64,000 nucleotides of DNA from the NCBI GenBank assembly GCA_001604585.1, contig LVBW01000002.1, positions 1-64,000 of the forward strand, in the 5' to 3' direction. Positions 50,682 to 60,280 of the stretch are shown in pieces. The notes below the pieces were generated by a model. It was not told the origin of the DNA and did no database searches. It saw only the letters and a program-made list of their open reading frames with translations. The DNA is from Puniceicoccales bacterium Verruco_02. GTDB taxonomy: Bacteria; Verrucomicrobiota; Verrucomicrobiia; Opitutales; Oceanipulchritudinaceae. Position numbers and translations under genes: made by a program. Each line of letters starts with the position of its first letter. The first letter of the stretch is position 1.

Positions 50682-52136
50682 CTAACCTTTCTTCAGGCTC
50701 CAGCCATCCTTGCGGTCCAGAATCGTCCAGCCAAGCTCCGCAAGCTGCTTGCGGAGAGTGTCCGCCGCACCCCAGTCGCGCGCCTGCTTTGCCTCCCAAC
50801 GCTTCTGCGCCAAAGATACGACCTCTTCCGGTGCCTCATCCGCGCCAAGCTCCTCATCCTTGGAAGGAATAGGCTGTATGCCAAGGGCGTAGAGAACCGT
50901 CTTGAGCGCAGAGAGCGCGGCTCTACTTGCAGAGCTATCGTCGCGGAGCGCATTCCAAAGTGCCCCCAATGAGGCCGCCGTGTTCATGTCGTCGAACAAG
51001 GCTGCAATGGCAGGACCGAAGGGAGTTCCCAGTGCATCGGCGGCATCTGCCCTAGCGATTGCTTCGGATTCAAACTCCTCGCGCCCGATGCCAGCCTTGG
51101 CAAGCAGGGAGTTGATGCCCTTGTCCAACTTCTTCAAGGCACTCTCGGCACCCTTCAGATTTGCCACTGTGAAGTTCAACTGACTGCGATAGCTGGAGCT
51201 TATGAGCAGATACTTGACTGCACGGGCATCATAGCCCTGTGCGACAAGGTCCGCCAAGGTGTAGAAATTGCCAAGGCTCTTGCTCATCTTCTTCCCTTCG
51301 GCCAAGAGATGGACGCAGTGCATCCAGTGACGCGAGAAAGGCTTGCCCGTTGCGGCCTCGCTCTGGGCAATCTCGTTCTCGTGATGCGGGAAGCAAAGAT
51401 CTTCGCCACCGGCATGCAGGTCAAAGCTCTCTCCGAGGTACTTGATGCTCATCGCGCTGCATTCGAGGTGCCAGCCGGGACGCCCCTCGATGGCAAGCCC
51501 CGTATCGGGGTTTCGCGGACCGGGCCAGTGAACAGCGCCGTCCTCATCCTTGCGCGCCTTCCACAGGGCGAAGTCTGCCACCTGTTCCCTATCGTACTCG
51601 TCCGCTGAATTTGCTTTACCCGCGCTGTTAGTGTCCTGAGTTTGTAGCTCCTCGGGATGAAAGTGCGACAGCTTGCCATATTCGCAGAAGCAGGCCACGC
51701 GGTAATACACAGAGCCATCGCCCCCCACGTAAGCATGGCCACTGGCAAGGAGCTTTTCCACGATGGCCACCTGCTCGGGGATATGCTCTGTAGCACGCGG
51801 TTCCACATCGGGCACAATCAGGTCCAGCAAGGCGCAGTCGGCATGAAACTTCTCGGTCCACTTCCTTGTGAACTCGTAAAGGCTGGTGCCGTCCTTTGCG
51901 CTGCCCTTGATGGTCTTGTCGTCAACATCGGTTATGTTGCGGACGTACAGGGGATTAAGCCCCGCAATTTCCATCGTGCGGCGGAGCACATCCAGAAGCG
52001 AGAAGGTGCGAAAATTCCCAATATGGGCGGGGCCGTACACAGTTGGTCCACAGGCGTACATGCGCAGGCGTTTTCCGTCCGCCGCGTAGAGCGGCAGTGT
52101 TTCGCGTGAAAGGGTGTCGTATAGGCGCATTTCCAT
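50682..52136 (-). CDS. cysS: Cysteine--tRNA ligase
   Basis: 484 residues, the usual length. Class I synthetase: zinc ligand and substrate pocket in [16 protein letters not shown] (the HIGH motif is HIGN), [20 protein letters not shown] and [16 protein letters not shown] (zinc ligands C, H and E), and KMSKSLGNF. The C-terminal anticodon domain ends with [15 protein letters not shown]. It charges tRNA-Cys. The start is [10 protein letters not shown]; the second Met gives MRLYDT. It lies 69 bases downstream of the EamA transporter gene on the same strand and may be cotranscribed. Confidence 0.97.
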   Translation of the reverse strand: MEMRLYDTLSRETLPLYAADGKRLRMYACGPTVYGPAHIGNFRTFSLLDVLRRTMEIAGLNPLYVRNITDVDDKTIKGSAKDGTSLYEFTRKWTEKFHADCALLDLIVPDVEPRATEHIPEQVAIVEKLLASGHAYVGGDGSVYYRVACFCEYGKLSHFHPEELQTQDTNSAGKANSADEYDREQVADFALWKARKDEDGAVHWPGPRNPDTGLAIEGRPGWHLECSAMSIKYLGESFDLHAGGEDLCFPHHENEIAQSEAATGKPFSRHWMHCVHLLAEGKKMSKSLGNFYTLADLVAQGYDARAVKYLLISSSYRSQLNFTVANLKGAESALKKLDKGINSLLAKAGIGREEFESEAIARADAADALGTPFGPAIAALFDDMNTAASLGALWNALRDDSSASRAALSALKTVLYALGIQPIPSKDEELGADEAPEEVVSLAQKRWEAKQARDWGAADTLRKQLAELGWTILDRKDGWSLKKG

Positions 52137-52205
52137 GACTGACTTCAGCTTTGAACCATTAATGAATAACTTGCAAGGCCGGGCCTTCTGGCAGAACTGG
52201 GCATG

Positions 52206-53132
52206 TCATTTGGAAGCCTTGTTACGAGCACCGCCAAAGGTCAGTGCCATCGCTCCAACGCAGGCCAAGAGTATGCCGGCCAGTTTCAGCACGGAGAACG
52301 ATTCGTTGAGCAAGAACGACGAGGCAACAAATGTCAGCCCCATGCCAGCGTAATTGTACGGCCCGATGCGCTGCCCGCCCATCATCTGTATGGCCCTGTT
52401 TACCATGAAGGAAGGGAGCACCGTACAAAATATTCCCATCGCAACACCATAGCCCAGCACCACAGGGTCATGCGTTGGTGCGACGAATCCGCGCTGCACG
52501 ACGTAGTGTGCGAACACCCCCCCACAGGCTCCTATCATAGATAGCGAGGTGAACAGCCTGCTATCCATACGACGCATCATTCGCTCTGCACCGATGACGT
52601 ATATGGAAAAGCACAGCGTAGCGCCGATAATCATCAAAACGCCAAGCCAGGCAAGCGGATGCGCCGGAGCAGAGCCTGCACCGCCAAGCTCGGAATAGAC
52701 CATCAGTGCAACCCCCAGATAGCCGACACATATCGAGGCAAGCAGACGCAAATCCAGCTTCTCCCCCATGAACAGCACCCCGATGAATAACACAAAGGAG
52801 GGCGAAAGTTGAAGTATCATTCTCTCCAGCGCGGTGCTCACATACTGGACGCCGCCAAAGTCCAACATGCTGGCAACATAGTAGCAGAGGATACCGAGGA
52901 ATAAGGCCACGCCAAGATCCCTTGGGCTGACACGCGCCCCCTGACGCAAACGCAGAAGCAACATTGCGGCAAAAAACGGCGACGCGCTGACCATGCGCAG
53001 GGAGATAATTCCCAAAGGGTCAATGCCATGCGCATAGGCCAGCTTGGCGACAATCACCTTGCCGGTAAACAGCGCACTGCTCGCGGTGGCCAGAATGGCT
53101 CCGACCAGTATATTTCTCCTGCTTATGTGCAT
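52206..53132 (-). CDS. EamA/DMT-family transporter
   Basis: 308 residues from the ATG at 53132 (MHISRRNILVGAILATASSA). The frame stays open to 53165, but that would place the start inside the upstream terminator stem, so the later ATG is preferred. Ten predicted membrane helices form two EamA repeats (for example VALFLGILCYYVASMLDFGG, VSTALERMILQLSPSFVLFI, VALMVYSELG, SFLLNESFSVLKLAGILLAC). EamA proteins export metabolites or amino acids; the substrate is unknown. It is followed by cysS. Confidence 0.9.
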   Translation of the reverse strand: MHISRRNILVGAILATASSALFTGKVIVAKLAYAHGIDPLGIISLRMVSASPFFAAMLLLRLRQGARVSPRDLGVALFLGILCYYVASMLDFGGVQYVSTALERMILQLSPSFVLFIGVLFMGEKLDLRLLASICVGYLGVALMVYSELGGAGSAPAHPLAWLGVLMIIGATLCFSIYVIGAERMMRRMDSRLFTSLSMIGACGGVFAHYVVQRGFVAPTHDPVVLGYGVAMGIFCTVLPSFMVNRAIQMMGGQRIGPYNYAGMGLTFVASSFLLNESFSVLKLAGILLACVGAMALTFGGARNKASK

Positions 53133-53147
53133 ACATCCTTTTTGGCC

Positions 53148-53191
53148 AAAAAACAAGGCCCGCAACCTTCGTATGAGGTGCGGGCCTTGTT
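53148..53191 (-). terminator. Strong terminator downstream of rdgB/ribD unit
   Basis: AACAAGGCCCGCA (53152-53164) pairs perfectly with TGCGGGCCTTGTT (53179-53191), with CCT/AGG extending the stem. On the minus strand a T-run follows. It separates the ribD-rdgB unit from the EamA gene, and it decides the EamA start. Confidence 0.88.
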
Positions 53192-53207
53192 ATTCACTAG
53201 CTGTGAC

Positions 53208-53414
53208 TTATCCGTTCAGTGTCACATCGCGTGCCCGCAACAGTACAGAATCCAGCAGGTCCACTTGGCAAAGCGGACCGCGGAAATGCTGCGAATTCGG
53301 ACGGCGACGTTCATATGCGTAATTGCAATACCAAGCACCTAGCAGGCCGACACCATGTAACGCAAGCACGGAATTATTCAAGCGCTCGACCCAGCGCGGC
53401 CACTGCCAGAGCAC
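53208..53414 (-). CDS. Possible small protein after rdgB
   Basis: 68 residues, starting inside the last 41 bases of rdgB (MLWQWPRWVERLNNSVLALH) and stopping 17 bases before the terminator at 53191. It has a hydrophobic segment (SVLALHGVGLLGAWYCNYAY) and then a charged tail (ERRRPNSQHF). The tight fit between rdgB and the terminator favours a real gene, perhaps a truncated or very short membrane protein. No family recognised. Confidence 0.35.
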   Translation of the reverse strand: MLWQWPRWVERLNNSVLALHGVGLLGAWYCNYAYERRRPNSQHFRGPLCQVDLLDSVLLRARDVTLNG

Positions 53415-53964
53415 GGTGACTTATGCGATTCTTGAGGTCGCTCGGCAGCTCGGCCACAGTCACCTCGTAGCCCTCCGGGATGAACAAGGGATCGTAACCG
53501 AAGCCTCCACTCCCGCATAGGGACTCTGCGATACGTCCTCGAAATACGCCCTCGAAGTAGCTCGCATCCCCGGCCGGACCAAACAGACAGAGGCAGCAGC
53601 GAAATTCTGCACCCCTTTCAGCCGCAGGCAGCCCGGCAAGGGCGGACAGAAGCTTGGCATTGTTTGCCGCGCTCCCCGCCCCCATTCCGGCATAGCGGGC
53701 TGTATGCACCCCAGGCGCGCCGCCCAATGCATCGACAAAGAGGCCCGTATCGTCCGCACAAATCCAGCGCCCCGCCGCCCTCGCAGCAAGAGCACGCGCC
53801 TTTATCAGGGCGTTGTCGCGCAGAGTGAGTCCATCCTCATCCACCTCCGGCATACCGCCGATGGAACGGGCGTCCTCAAAGCGCAGCTTAAGCCCGAGAA
53901 GGGCCACACTGCTCATTATCTCCCCCACTTTGTGGGCGTTGTTACTGGCAAGATATATGGTCAT
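53374..53964 (-). CDS. rdgB: XTP/dITP diphosphatase (HAM1/RdgB)
   Basis: 196 residues from the ATG at 53964 (MTIYLASNNAHKVGEIMSSV, the canonical (L/I)ASxNxxKxxE motif); the longer frame upstream is a shadow of ribD. Other signatures: ICADDTGLFVDALGGAPGVH, SARYAG-like TARYAGMG, and GSGGFGYDPLFIPEGY, then NRISHRALA. It hydrolyses non-canonical purine triphosphates (dITP, XTP) to monophosphates, keeping them out of DNA. The first 23 bases overlap the ribD 3' end, so the two are probably coupled. Confidence 0.95.
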   Translation of the reverse strand: MTIYLASNNAHKVGEIMSSVALLGLKLRFEDARSIGGMPEVDEDGLTLRDNALIKARALAARAAGRWICADDTGLFVDALGGAPGVHTARYAGMGAGSAANNAKLLSALAGLPAAERGAEFRCCLCLFGPAGDASYFEGVFRGRIAESLCGSGGFGYDPLFIPEGYEVTVAELPSDLKNRISHRALAVAALGRALE

Positions 53965-55081
53965 GAAATAGCCAGCCCCTTGTAAGAACATCCTCGCCAA
54001 AGACGGTGTTTCTGACATCGCGGAGACGAATGGCATCTGCCATTCTGGGAACGCATTGGCCGCTGAACGCGCTCCTTGCCTTATCGTCGGCAAGAAGAAC
54101 CGGGGCGCGGTAGCTGAAAAGGTAGTCCAACATTCCAGAACGCAAGAGCGAACTGAGCAAAGTGCCGCCACCCTCGAAATACACGCCGTTGATGCCCTTC
54201 GCAGAACAGTGCGTAGCGAATGCGGGCCAAAAAGCCTCCGTATCCGGTAGGCCCAGCACACGCACCCCGGTGCCGACAAGGGCCTCTTCCGCACGACTAT
54301 GTGCAGTATCGCTCGTGACAAGCGTTGTATAATGCCGAAAGTCATCGCTGTACACCTTTGGCAAAGGCTCGCTCAAAGTGCGAAGGCTGCGGTCGAAGAT
54401 GAAACGCTGCGAACAACTCTCATCCATGCCCGGAAGGCGTATGCTAAGGCGGGGATTGTCCGCCAGCACCGTGCCAGCGCCAACGGCAATGGCCGGGAAG
54501 TATGCCCGCCAGTGGTGAACATCTTTCCGGGAACTCGGCCCGCTTATCCATTTGGAATCTCCGCCTCTAGTGGCAATTCGCCCGTCAATAGTAGTGGCAA
54601 CCTTTGCGGCAAACAGCGGGCGCTGTACCCGTATCCAGTGATTGAAGATGAGATTGATGTCGCCACATTCATCGGCGAGAACGCCGCCAATTACTTCCAA
54701 CCCGGCACTGCGAAGGATATCCAAGCCCCTGCCGGCGTGCGCAGGGTTGGGGTCCGTGGCCCCGATGACTACGCGCCGTATCCCGGCGCCAATTATGGCT
54801 TCCGTGCATGGCGGGGTGCGCCCATGAGTGCTGCACGGTTCCAAAGTGACATACAAAGTGCCGCCGCGTGCGCGTTCCCCAGCCGCTCGCAAGGCATGGA
54901 CTTCGGCATGTGGCCCGCCCGCACGTTCATGAAAGCCCTCTCCGACAAGCGAGCCGTCGGGAGCATATACGATCGCACCCACCAAAGGGTTGGGATGAGT
55001 CCGCCCCCATGCACGGCGGGCTAGCGAGAGTGCCAGCCTCATCCGGCTTTCCATCAGTGTAATGTCGGGTCCATTTTCCAC
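53942..55081 (-). CDS. ribD: Bifunctional riboflavin deaminase/reductase RibD
   Basis: 379 residues. Deaminase domain (about 1-150) with zinc motifs HAEVHALRAAG and TLEPCSTHGRTPPCTEAI. Reductase domain (about 160-370): FAAKVATTIDGRIATRGGDS, WISGPSSRKDVHHWRA, AIAVGAGTVLADNPRLSIRL and VYFEGGGTLLSSLLRSGMLD. It performs the second and third steps of riboflavin synthesis. It follows the efflux operon by 64 bases on the same strand and overlaps rdgB. Other rib genes are not in the window. Confidence 0.95.
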   Translation of the reverse strand: MENGPDITLMESRMRLALSLARRAWGRTHPNPLVGAIVYAPDGSLVGEGFHERAGGPHAEVHALRAAGERARGGTLYVTLEPCSTHGRTPPCTEAIIGAGIRRVVIGATDPNPAHAGRGLDILRSAGLEVIGGVLADECGDINLIFNHWIRVQRPLFAAKVATTIDGRIATRGGDSKWISGPSSRKDVHHWRAYFPAIAVGAGTVLADNPRLSIRLPGMDESCSQRFIFDRSLRTLSEPLPKVYSDDFRHYTTLVTSDTAHSRAEEALVGTGVRVLGLPDTEAFWPAFATHCSAKGINGVYFEGGGTLLSSLLRSGMLDYLFSYRAPVLLADDKARSAFSGQCVPRMADAIRLRDVRNTVFGEDVLTRGWLFHDHISCQ

Positions 55082-55145
55082 AAGGCCACATCATGCACAG
55101 TAGCGCCCCATCTGCAAGAGGGCGGAAACTGACACGGCGGAGCCA

Positions 55146-56564
55146 TCAATTGCCACCCCAACCCCCGCCGAGGGCGCGGACAAGCTGCACACTCGCGGCG
55201 TACATGACGCCCGAGTTCTGCACCCGGCTTCGCTCCAGAGCGAGGAGGTTGCGACGGGCGTCGAGCAGTTCAAGAAAGGTGACGTAACCAGCCTTGTGAC
55301 GACTGTGCGCAATCTCCTCGGCCTCAGCCGCTGCCTGTCCCGCCCGTCCCAATGCCTCATCGCGCCGATACATGGAGCCAAGATCGCTTAACGAATCCTC
55401 CACCTCCCGCAGTGCCTGGATGGTGAGCTGCCTGTGAACGGCCAAGGCCTGCTCCACTCGCGCCCTTGCCGCTTCCAAGTCGGCCTTCTGACGGCCCCCG
55501 TCCAGCAATGGAACTGACAGTGAAGGCCCGAGCTGCCAGAACTGGCCGGGGCGGGACAGAAGATCGACAAGGTCTCCGTTTTCAAATCCTGCGCTGCCTG
55601 TCATCGCAATTCTCGGGTATCTGGCCACCTCGGCAACACCCACCTCGGCCATGCGAGCGTGAAGCAAGGCCTCTGCCTGTGCTATGTCCGGCCTGCGGGC
55701 AAGCATATCCACAGGCAGGCCCGGCGGCAGGCTGGGTGGCATTGCCGGCAGGGGGCCAAGGCTGCCTACGTCGGCTACTGGCATCCCACATAGTGCCGAA
55801 ATGGCGTGATTCTGACGCATGACGAGCCTTTCCACCGAGGCCAGGTCTGCCTCCACAGAGGCTAGGTCCGCCCTAGCGCGCGCAAGGTCCATCTCGTTGC
55901 TAAGTCCTGCCCTACTGCGTTCCTCAAGCAGGTTCACCCAGTCGCGCCTCAGCTCTGCGGTCTGCTCTAACAGGGACTTTTCAGCAAGTGCCGCCCTGAG
56001 TGCAAAGACTGCGCTGGCAAGGTCTGCCTCCAAGGCCAGACGCACGCCGCGCTGATCCGCTTCGGATGCTTCCAGCCGCGCGCCCGCGCTCTCCACGGAA
56101 CGGCTTATTCGCCCCCAGAGATCCAGCTCGTATGATGCGCCAATGGCAGCCCTGTGCTTGTCGCCCTTTACGCGGTAGCTAACAGGACTTCCCGGGATGG
56201 GTATGCTCTGGCGCGGCCCCTCCATAAGTTGGGAGCCGGCACTTGCGTCCAGACTCGGTTCCAATGCCGACTCGCTTGCGCCGAGCACGGCCCTTGCCTC
56301 TGCAAGACGTGCGGCAGCAAGCTCAAGGCTTGGACTGAACCTGTGCGCGGCCTCCACGGCAGCGTTAAGGAAACTGTCACCGTAAACGGTCCACCAGCAT
56401 TCCCCCGCTACCTGCATGGGCGTGGCAGCCGCTTGCGGTCCGGCAGAGTCGAAGCTGGCGGGCACATGTGCGTAATCCGGCTTGGTGTAGTCTGGTCCGC
56501 TCTTGGCGCAGGCCGCAAGAAGTAAGGCCAGTGCGCCTTTGCAAGCGATAGTTTGGGTCTTCAT
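55146..56564 (-). CDS. Outer-membrane efflux lipoprotein (NodT/OprM type)
   Basis: 472 residues. The start MKTQTIACKGALALLLAACA shows a lipobox (LLAAC, cysteine about 19). Two OEP repeats form the long alpha-helical barrel and beta-barrel: VEAAHRFSPSLELAAARLAE, ARAVLGASESALEPSLDASA, then a second repeat at MLARRPDIAQAEALLHARMA with FWQLGPSLSVPLLDGGRQKA and LTIQALREVEDSL. It is the outer-membrane channel of the tripartite efflux system. It begins 5 bases after the HlyD gene. The C-terminus ends RALGGGWGGN, as in NodT-type proteins. Confidence 0.93.
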   Translation of the reverse strand: MKTQTIACKGALALLLAACAKSGPDYTKPDYAHVPASFDSAGPQAAATPMQVAGECWWTVYGDSFLNAAVEAAHRFSPSLELAAARLAEARAVLGASESALEPSLDASAGSQLMEGPRQSIPIPGSPVSYRVKGDKHRAAIGASYELDLWGRISRSVESAGARLEASEADQRGVRLALEADLASAVFALRAALAEKSLLEQTAELRRDWVNLLEERSRAGLSNEMDLARARADLASVEADLASVERLVMRQNHAISALCGMPVADVGSLGPLPAMPPSLPPGLPVDMLARRPDIAQAEALLHARMAEVGVAEVARYPRIAMTGSAGFENGDLVDLLSRPGQFWQLGPSLSVPLLDGGRQKADLEAARARVEQALAVHRQLTIQALREVEDSLSDLGSMYRRDEALGRAGQAAAEAEEIAHSRHKAGYVTFLELLDARRNLLALERSRVQNSGVMYAASVQLVRALGGGWGGN

Positions 56565-56569
56565 CGCTC

Positions 56570-57463
56570 TTATTCCTCGATGTAGAGGTCCACCTGCTGA
56601 CCAACGTAACAGATACGGGCCTTGTCCTTGGAGAAGCGAAAGATTACCTGAAGCACTCGGGTATCCACACGCTCTGTACTGGCCCCGGAAAGGGACTTTT
56701 TGGGCAGTATGTAAGGTTCGATGCGGACAAATTCCAGCGGAATCTGTATCTCGCTATCGCCCTTAAGTGTGGCCACGGCCCTAGCGCCTTCCCTGACTCT
56801 TGGCGCAAGCTGCTCGTCCACATCAGCGCGGATTTGCAACCTTTCAATATCGCCAATAACGACAGGCGAACTTGCGGTAGATGGACTCGCGTATTCCCCG
56901 GCACGAGTGTTTACCTGAAGCACCGTGCCGTCCCTTGGAGCGCGAACGCAGAGCCTTTCCAACAGGGCATGGGTTTGCTCTATGGCAGCCTTGCTGGCGT
57001 CGAGCTGGGCCTCGGCCACGAGCACATCGCTGCGGCGCGTCGCCAAATCCTCGGCTGCTATGGCACGCGGATCCCCTACCGCTTCCAGACGGGCAAGCTG
57101 CCCCCGCAGCCTTTCGAGCGTGGCCACTGCAACGCGCTGCTGCGCCTCTTGGGCTATGAGCAGGGCCTGCAATTCCCGCTCGTCAAGCTGTAGCAATGGC
57201 TGTCCCTTGACCACCTTGTCCCATACCTTGACATGCACCTGCGTGACAAGACCCGGCACGGGGACGCCAAGGGCGGTATTCTCGTCGCAGGCCTCGATTA
57301 TACCTGCTGCACCAAGGGCCTTTTCATAGGGTTTGGCAGCGGGTTGCACCGGAGGAGGAGGCATCGGCTGGGTGATATTGGCGCGGGTGCGCTGAATGAG
57401 CGCAACGGCGAGAAACAGACCAAGAACAGCTAGCCAGAACGATAGTTTGCGAAAGATAATCAT
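56570..57463 (-). CDS. Membrane-fusion (HlyD/MacA-type) efflux protein
   Basis: 297 residues. An N-terminal membrane anchor (FWLAVLGLFLAVALIQ) precedes a proline-rich stretch, a lipoyl/biotinyl-like half-motif (VPVPGLVTQVHVKVWDKVVK, then GQPLLQLDERELQ), a helical hairpin (about 105-185) and the second lipoyl half plus beta-barrel (APRDGTVLQVNTRAGEYAS, RLQIRADVDEQLAPRVREGA). It bridges the ABC permease and the outer-membrane channel. It lies 30 bases after the ATPase gene. It is rather short for the family. Confidence 0.9.
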   Translation of the reverse strand: MIIFRKLSFWLAVLGLFLAVALIQRTRANITQPMPPPPVQPAAKPYEKALGAAGIIEACDENTALGVPVPGLVTQVHVKVWDKVVKGQPLLQLDERELQALLIAQEAQQRVAVATLERLRGQLARLEAVGDPRAIAAEDLATRRSDVLVAEAQLDASKAAIEQTHALLERLCVRAPRDGTVLQVNTRAGEYASPSTASSPVVIGDIERLQIRADVDEQLAPRVREGARAVATLKGDSEIQIPLEFVRIEPYILPKKSLSGASTERVDTRVLQVIFRFSKDKARICYVGQQVDLYIEE

Positions 57464-57493
57464 TGCATAGTCCTCAATGTGGAAAAGTGGCCA

Positions 57494-58237
57494 TTAGAAA
57501 GCAGGGTGATGGGCGGCTATGTCTTGCGCCCCTTCTAAAACGCGGAACACGCGCCCGTCCTCCATCTCGGCCATGCGATCGGCAAAGTGGTAGATGCGCG
57601 GATCGTGCGTAACTACGATGACTGTGCGGCCCGGCTCGTTGGCGGCCTCACGCAGCAGCTTCATGACGGCTACGCCATTCTCGCTATCCAAGGCAGACGT
57701 AGGCTCGTCGCAGAGCACCAGAGTCGGCTCGTGGACGAGCGCCCTAGCGATGGCCACTCGCTGCTGCTCGCCGCCGGAGAGCTTCATGGGCCGCTCGTTC
57801 ACGCGCTTGCCAAGGCCCACGCGCTCCAGCGTTTGCACTGCCTTGCGCAAAGCCTTGCGCACACTGTGGCCCTGTATGAGCAGAGGTACGGACACGTTCT
57901 CCGCCACAGTGATTGTGGGTATCAGGTTGAACTGCTGGAATATGAAGCCGAGGTACTTGGCGCGAAAGGCGGTGCGCTCTTTTTCGCTCATGGCGTGCAG
58001 GGCTTGTCCTAGCACATTCACCTCGCCTTCGTCGGCGTGCAAAGTTCCTGCCAGTATGGATAGCAGGGTAGTCTTGCCGCAGCCTGAAGGGCCTACGAGC
58101 ATGAGCAGTTCGCCAAGTCGCGCCTCGAAGTGCGCCTTGTGCAAGACCTTCGTATAGGACAAGCCGCTGCCGAAGCTCTTGCAAAGGCCGCTTAGTTGCA
58201 GGGCCGCTGCTTTACTTGTAGAGATCGTGTCGTTCAT
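57494..58237 (-). CDS. ABC transporter ATPase (MacB/LolD type)
   Basis: 247 residues. Walker A LVGPSGCGKTTLLSILAG, Q-loop YLGFIFQQFNLIPTITVAEN, signature KLSGGEQQRVAIARAL, Walker B TLVLCDEPTSALDSENG and switch histidine VVTHDPRIYHFADR. The short size and sequence fit the MacB/LolD group that energises FtsX-like permeases. It pairs with the permease gene 40 bases upstream. Cytoplasmic subunit of the efflux system. Confidence 0.93.
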   Translation of the reverse strand: MNDTISTSKAAALQLSGLCKSFGSGLSYTKVLHKAHFEARLGELLMLVGPSGCGKTTLLSILAGTLHADEGEVNVLGQALHAMSEKERTAFRAKYLGFIFQQFNLIPTITVAENVSVPLLIQGHSVRKALRKAVQTLERVGLGKRVNERPMKLSGGEQQRVAIARALVHEPTLVLCDEPTSALDSENGVAVMKLLREAANEPGRTVIVVTHDPRIYHFADRMAEMEDGRVFRVLEGAQDIAAHHPAF

Positions 58238-58277
58238 GGTTGACTATGAACAAAGGGTTGTAGCCAGCGCTTAGCTC

Positions 58278-59417
58278 TCATGAACGGAAGACTATTGCAG
58301 GTTCGAGTCTGGCTATGCGCGATATTCCAAGCAGGGCCGATATTGTGCATATAATCAGCACCGCACAGCCGACAATGGCCCCAACCTGCCAAAGCAGTAG
58401 AAATGGAACGCGGCCGGAACGTATCAGGGCGCGCCCCATGAGAGATACCACACCCATACCGATGCCATAACCGGTCATACCCACCGTGAGGGACTGGATT
58501 ACAAGCATTGCGGCAAGGCGCCATGTTCCAAGGCCCATCGCCTTAAGGGCACCAAGATTACGCGTATTTTCCAGCACGAAGGCGTAAAAGGCCTGCCCGG
58601 ACACCGCCGTGCCAACGATGAAGCCGATGAGGACAATAAGGCCAATGTTGATGGGTATTGGCGTATTGCGCATGTACCATGCAATGGTTGACCAGAAGAA
58701 CTCGTCCTCGGTGTAGGCTCTCAGTCCGGATTCTGCGCTGATTCGTGCCGATACCGTGGCCGCGTCTGCACCTTCCTGCACTCCTGCAAGGACAAAACTC
58801 AGCATTTTGCGCTGGCTGGGCGCGTAGAGCACCGCACGATCGTAACTTGTGTACATGTAGGGTCCACCCATGAACCCGCGCTGCACCTTGCATATACCGA
58901 CCACGACAGCCTCGCGGTCATTCATCTCGAAACGGTCGCCAACGCGGATCGGGCGGCCCAGCTCCCTGCCCAAGAGCTGCACTCCGTATATGTCGATAAT
59001 GACGCTGTTGGGCTTACGCAGATCTTCAATATCGCCCTCCAACATGGTTTGCGGAGCGCCGATGAGACTCGTGTTGTCTATTCCCATCAGGGTGACAGCC
59101 TGCGCCTTGCCGTTGCCAAGTTTGACCTGGATAACGCTCTGATACAGAGGCACAGCCCAGGACACCCCTTCGACACTGCGCACGCGGGAAACGTCCGTAT
59201 CGCGCATGGGTCTGTTGTCGCCCACCTGCTGCACCATCGGGTCGCTGACCCAGATCGGAGCGCGGACATTGTGCAGAGTGGATGCCATCCACGACATAAT
59301 TCCGCAGAAGAGCGAACCGCCCTGCGCCATCAGGATTGTGGCAAAGACAATACCGCTCATAAGCATGAGGTATTTTGACCTGTCGCCGTAGAGCATCCTA
59401 AGTGCCAGTCTGAACAT
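58278..59417 (-). CDS. FtsX-like ABC transporter permease
   Basis: 379 residues. It has one N-terminal helix (LMLMSGIVFATILMAQGGSL), a large periplasmic domain (about 40-255: VSWAVPLYQSVIQVKLGNGK, RPIRVGDRFEMNDREAVVVG) and three C-terminal helices (INIGLIVLIGFIVGTAVSG, LAAMLVIQSLTVGMTGYG, VGAIVGCAVLIICTISALLG) with the FtsX coupling motif RNLGALKAMG. It is the membrane part of the tripartite efflux pump. It follows the TetR gene by 26 bases and probably shares its promoter. Confidence 0.92.
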   Translation of the reverse strand: MFRLALRMLYGDRSKYLMLMSGIVFATILMAQGGSLFCGIMSWMASTLHNVRAPIWVSDPMVQQVGDNRPMRDTDVSRVRSVEGVSWAVPLYQSVIQVKLGNGKAQAVTLMGIDNTSLIGAPQTMLEGDIEDLRKPNSVIIDIYGVQLLGRELGRPIRVGDRFEMNDREAVVVGICKVQRGFMGGPYMYTSYDRAVLYAPSQRKMLSFVLAGVQEGADAATVSARISAESGLRAYTEDEFFWSTIAWYMRNTPIPINIGLIVLIGFIVGTAVSGQAFYAFVLENTRNLGALKAMGLGTWRLAAMLVIQSLTVGMTGYGIGMGVVSLMGRALIRSGRVPFLLLWQVGAIVGCAVLIICTISALLGISRIARLEPAIVFRS

Positions 59418-59443
59418 ATGTCTTACCCTCCCCTTCTTATAAG

Positions 59444-60127
59444 CTAAGAATGATGATGGCCGCGCCGTTTGCCGTATAGATGCTTCTCCGCCCCAAGGCG
59501 GTCGAATTCCACCTGCCCCTTCTCACTAAGCACACCTCGAAAAAAGGTCAGAAGAGCCAGATCCAGAGTCTCGCGAAGGCTTAGTCCAAGGTGGTCGATT
59601 ACCGCTGGCTGCATGAGGCCACGCATCATGTGCATCCACGCTTCGGCGGCGAACTGCGGATCTATTTCCTCCCTAACATAGCCCTCGCGCATCCCTTCGC
59701 GTAGAAGAGTCCCAAACACCACCGGGATGTTACGGCTTCGCATCTCGTCCAGATATGCGTATGCTTCGGGCGCTGTTCTCTCCAGTTCGCGCAGGAGCGA
59801 AGGACGGATGACGGACAGCCTTGCTGCCAGCGTGCAATGGACTTTATCCAGCTTTTGCGGAAAGCTCAGCCTTTCGTCCTCAAGCACTGCCTTTAGACTT
59901 GCCGAAATGCGTCCTGCTATGCGCCGGATAATGGCCTTGATTATCTCATTCTTGCCGGGAAAGTGGATGTAGAGCGTCTTCTTGCTCATTCCAAGCGTGC
60001 CCGCAAGATCGTCCATGCGCATTGCCTGAAGGCCATCGCCAATGACCATCTCTTCGGCCTTGTCGAGAATGCGCTCATCGGTCTTGTCCCCCTCGCCCGG
60101 CCTGTCCATGTGTGAATCGTCTCCCAT
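59444..60127 (-). CDS. TetR-family repressor of efflux operon
   Basis: About 227 residues from the ATG at 60127; the frame extends to a GTG at 60187, which would add 20 non-homologous residues. The HTH is LAGTLGMSKKTLYIHFPGKN at about 37-56, followed by a helical ligand-binding domain (LDKVHCTLAARLSVIRPSLL, AAEAWMHMMRGLMQPAV). The C-terminus is basic and histidine-rich (KRRGHHHS). It heads the efflux operon and presumably represses it until a toxic compound binds; the effector is unknown. Confidence 0.88.
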   Translation of the reverse strand: MGDDSHMDRPGEGDKTDERILDKAEEMVIGDGLQAMRMDDLAGTLGMSKKTLYIHFPGKNEIIKAIIRRIAGRISASLKAVLEDERLSFPQKLDKVHCTLAARLSVIRPSLLRELERTAPEAYAYLDEMRSRNIPVVFGTLLREGMREGYVREEIDPQFAAEAWMHMMRGLMQPAVIDHLGLSLRETLDLALLTFFRGVLSEKGQVEFDRLGAEKHLYGKRRGHHHS

Positions 60128-60280
60128 ATACTGCGGAAACTCTTGTGGTGTTTTTGGTTTCCCTGCAAGCAATATTGAGCAACTCACCGTTAAGTAGCTG
60201 ATAGCTAGTTTATTATATTCGTAAGGGCACCACTAATAACTGTTTCGTCGCGAGAACGAGGATTTGCGGATGGATGGTAA

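Noticed and set aside
53374-54345. 323-codon version of rdgB
   Set aside because: The extra N-terminus lies antiparallel in frame space to ribD and has no HAM1 homology; the canonical MTIYLASNN start is at 53964.
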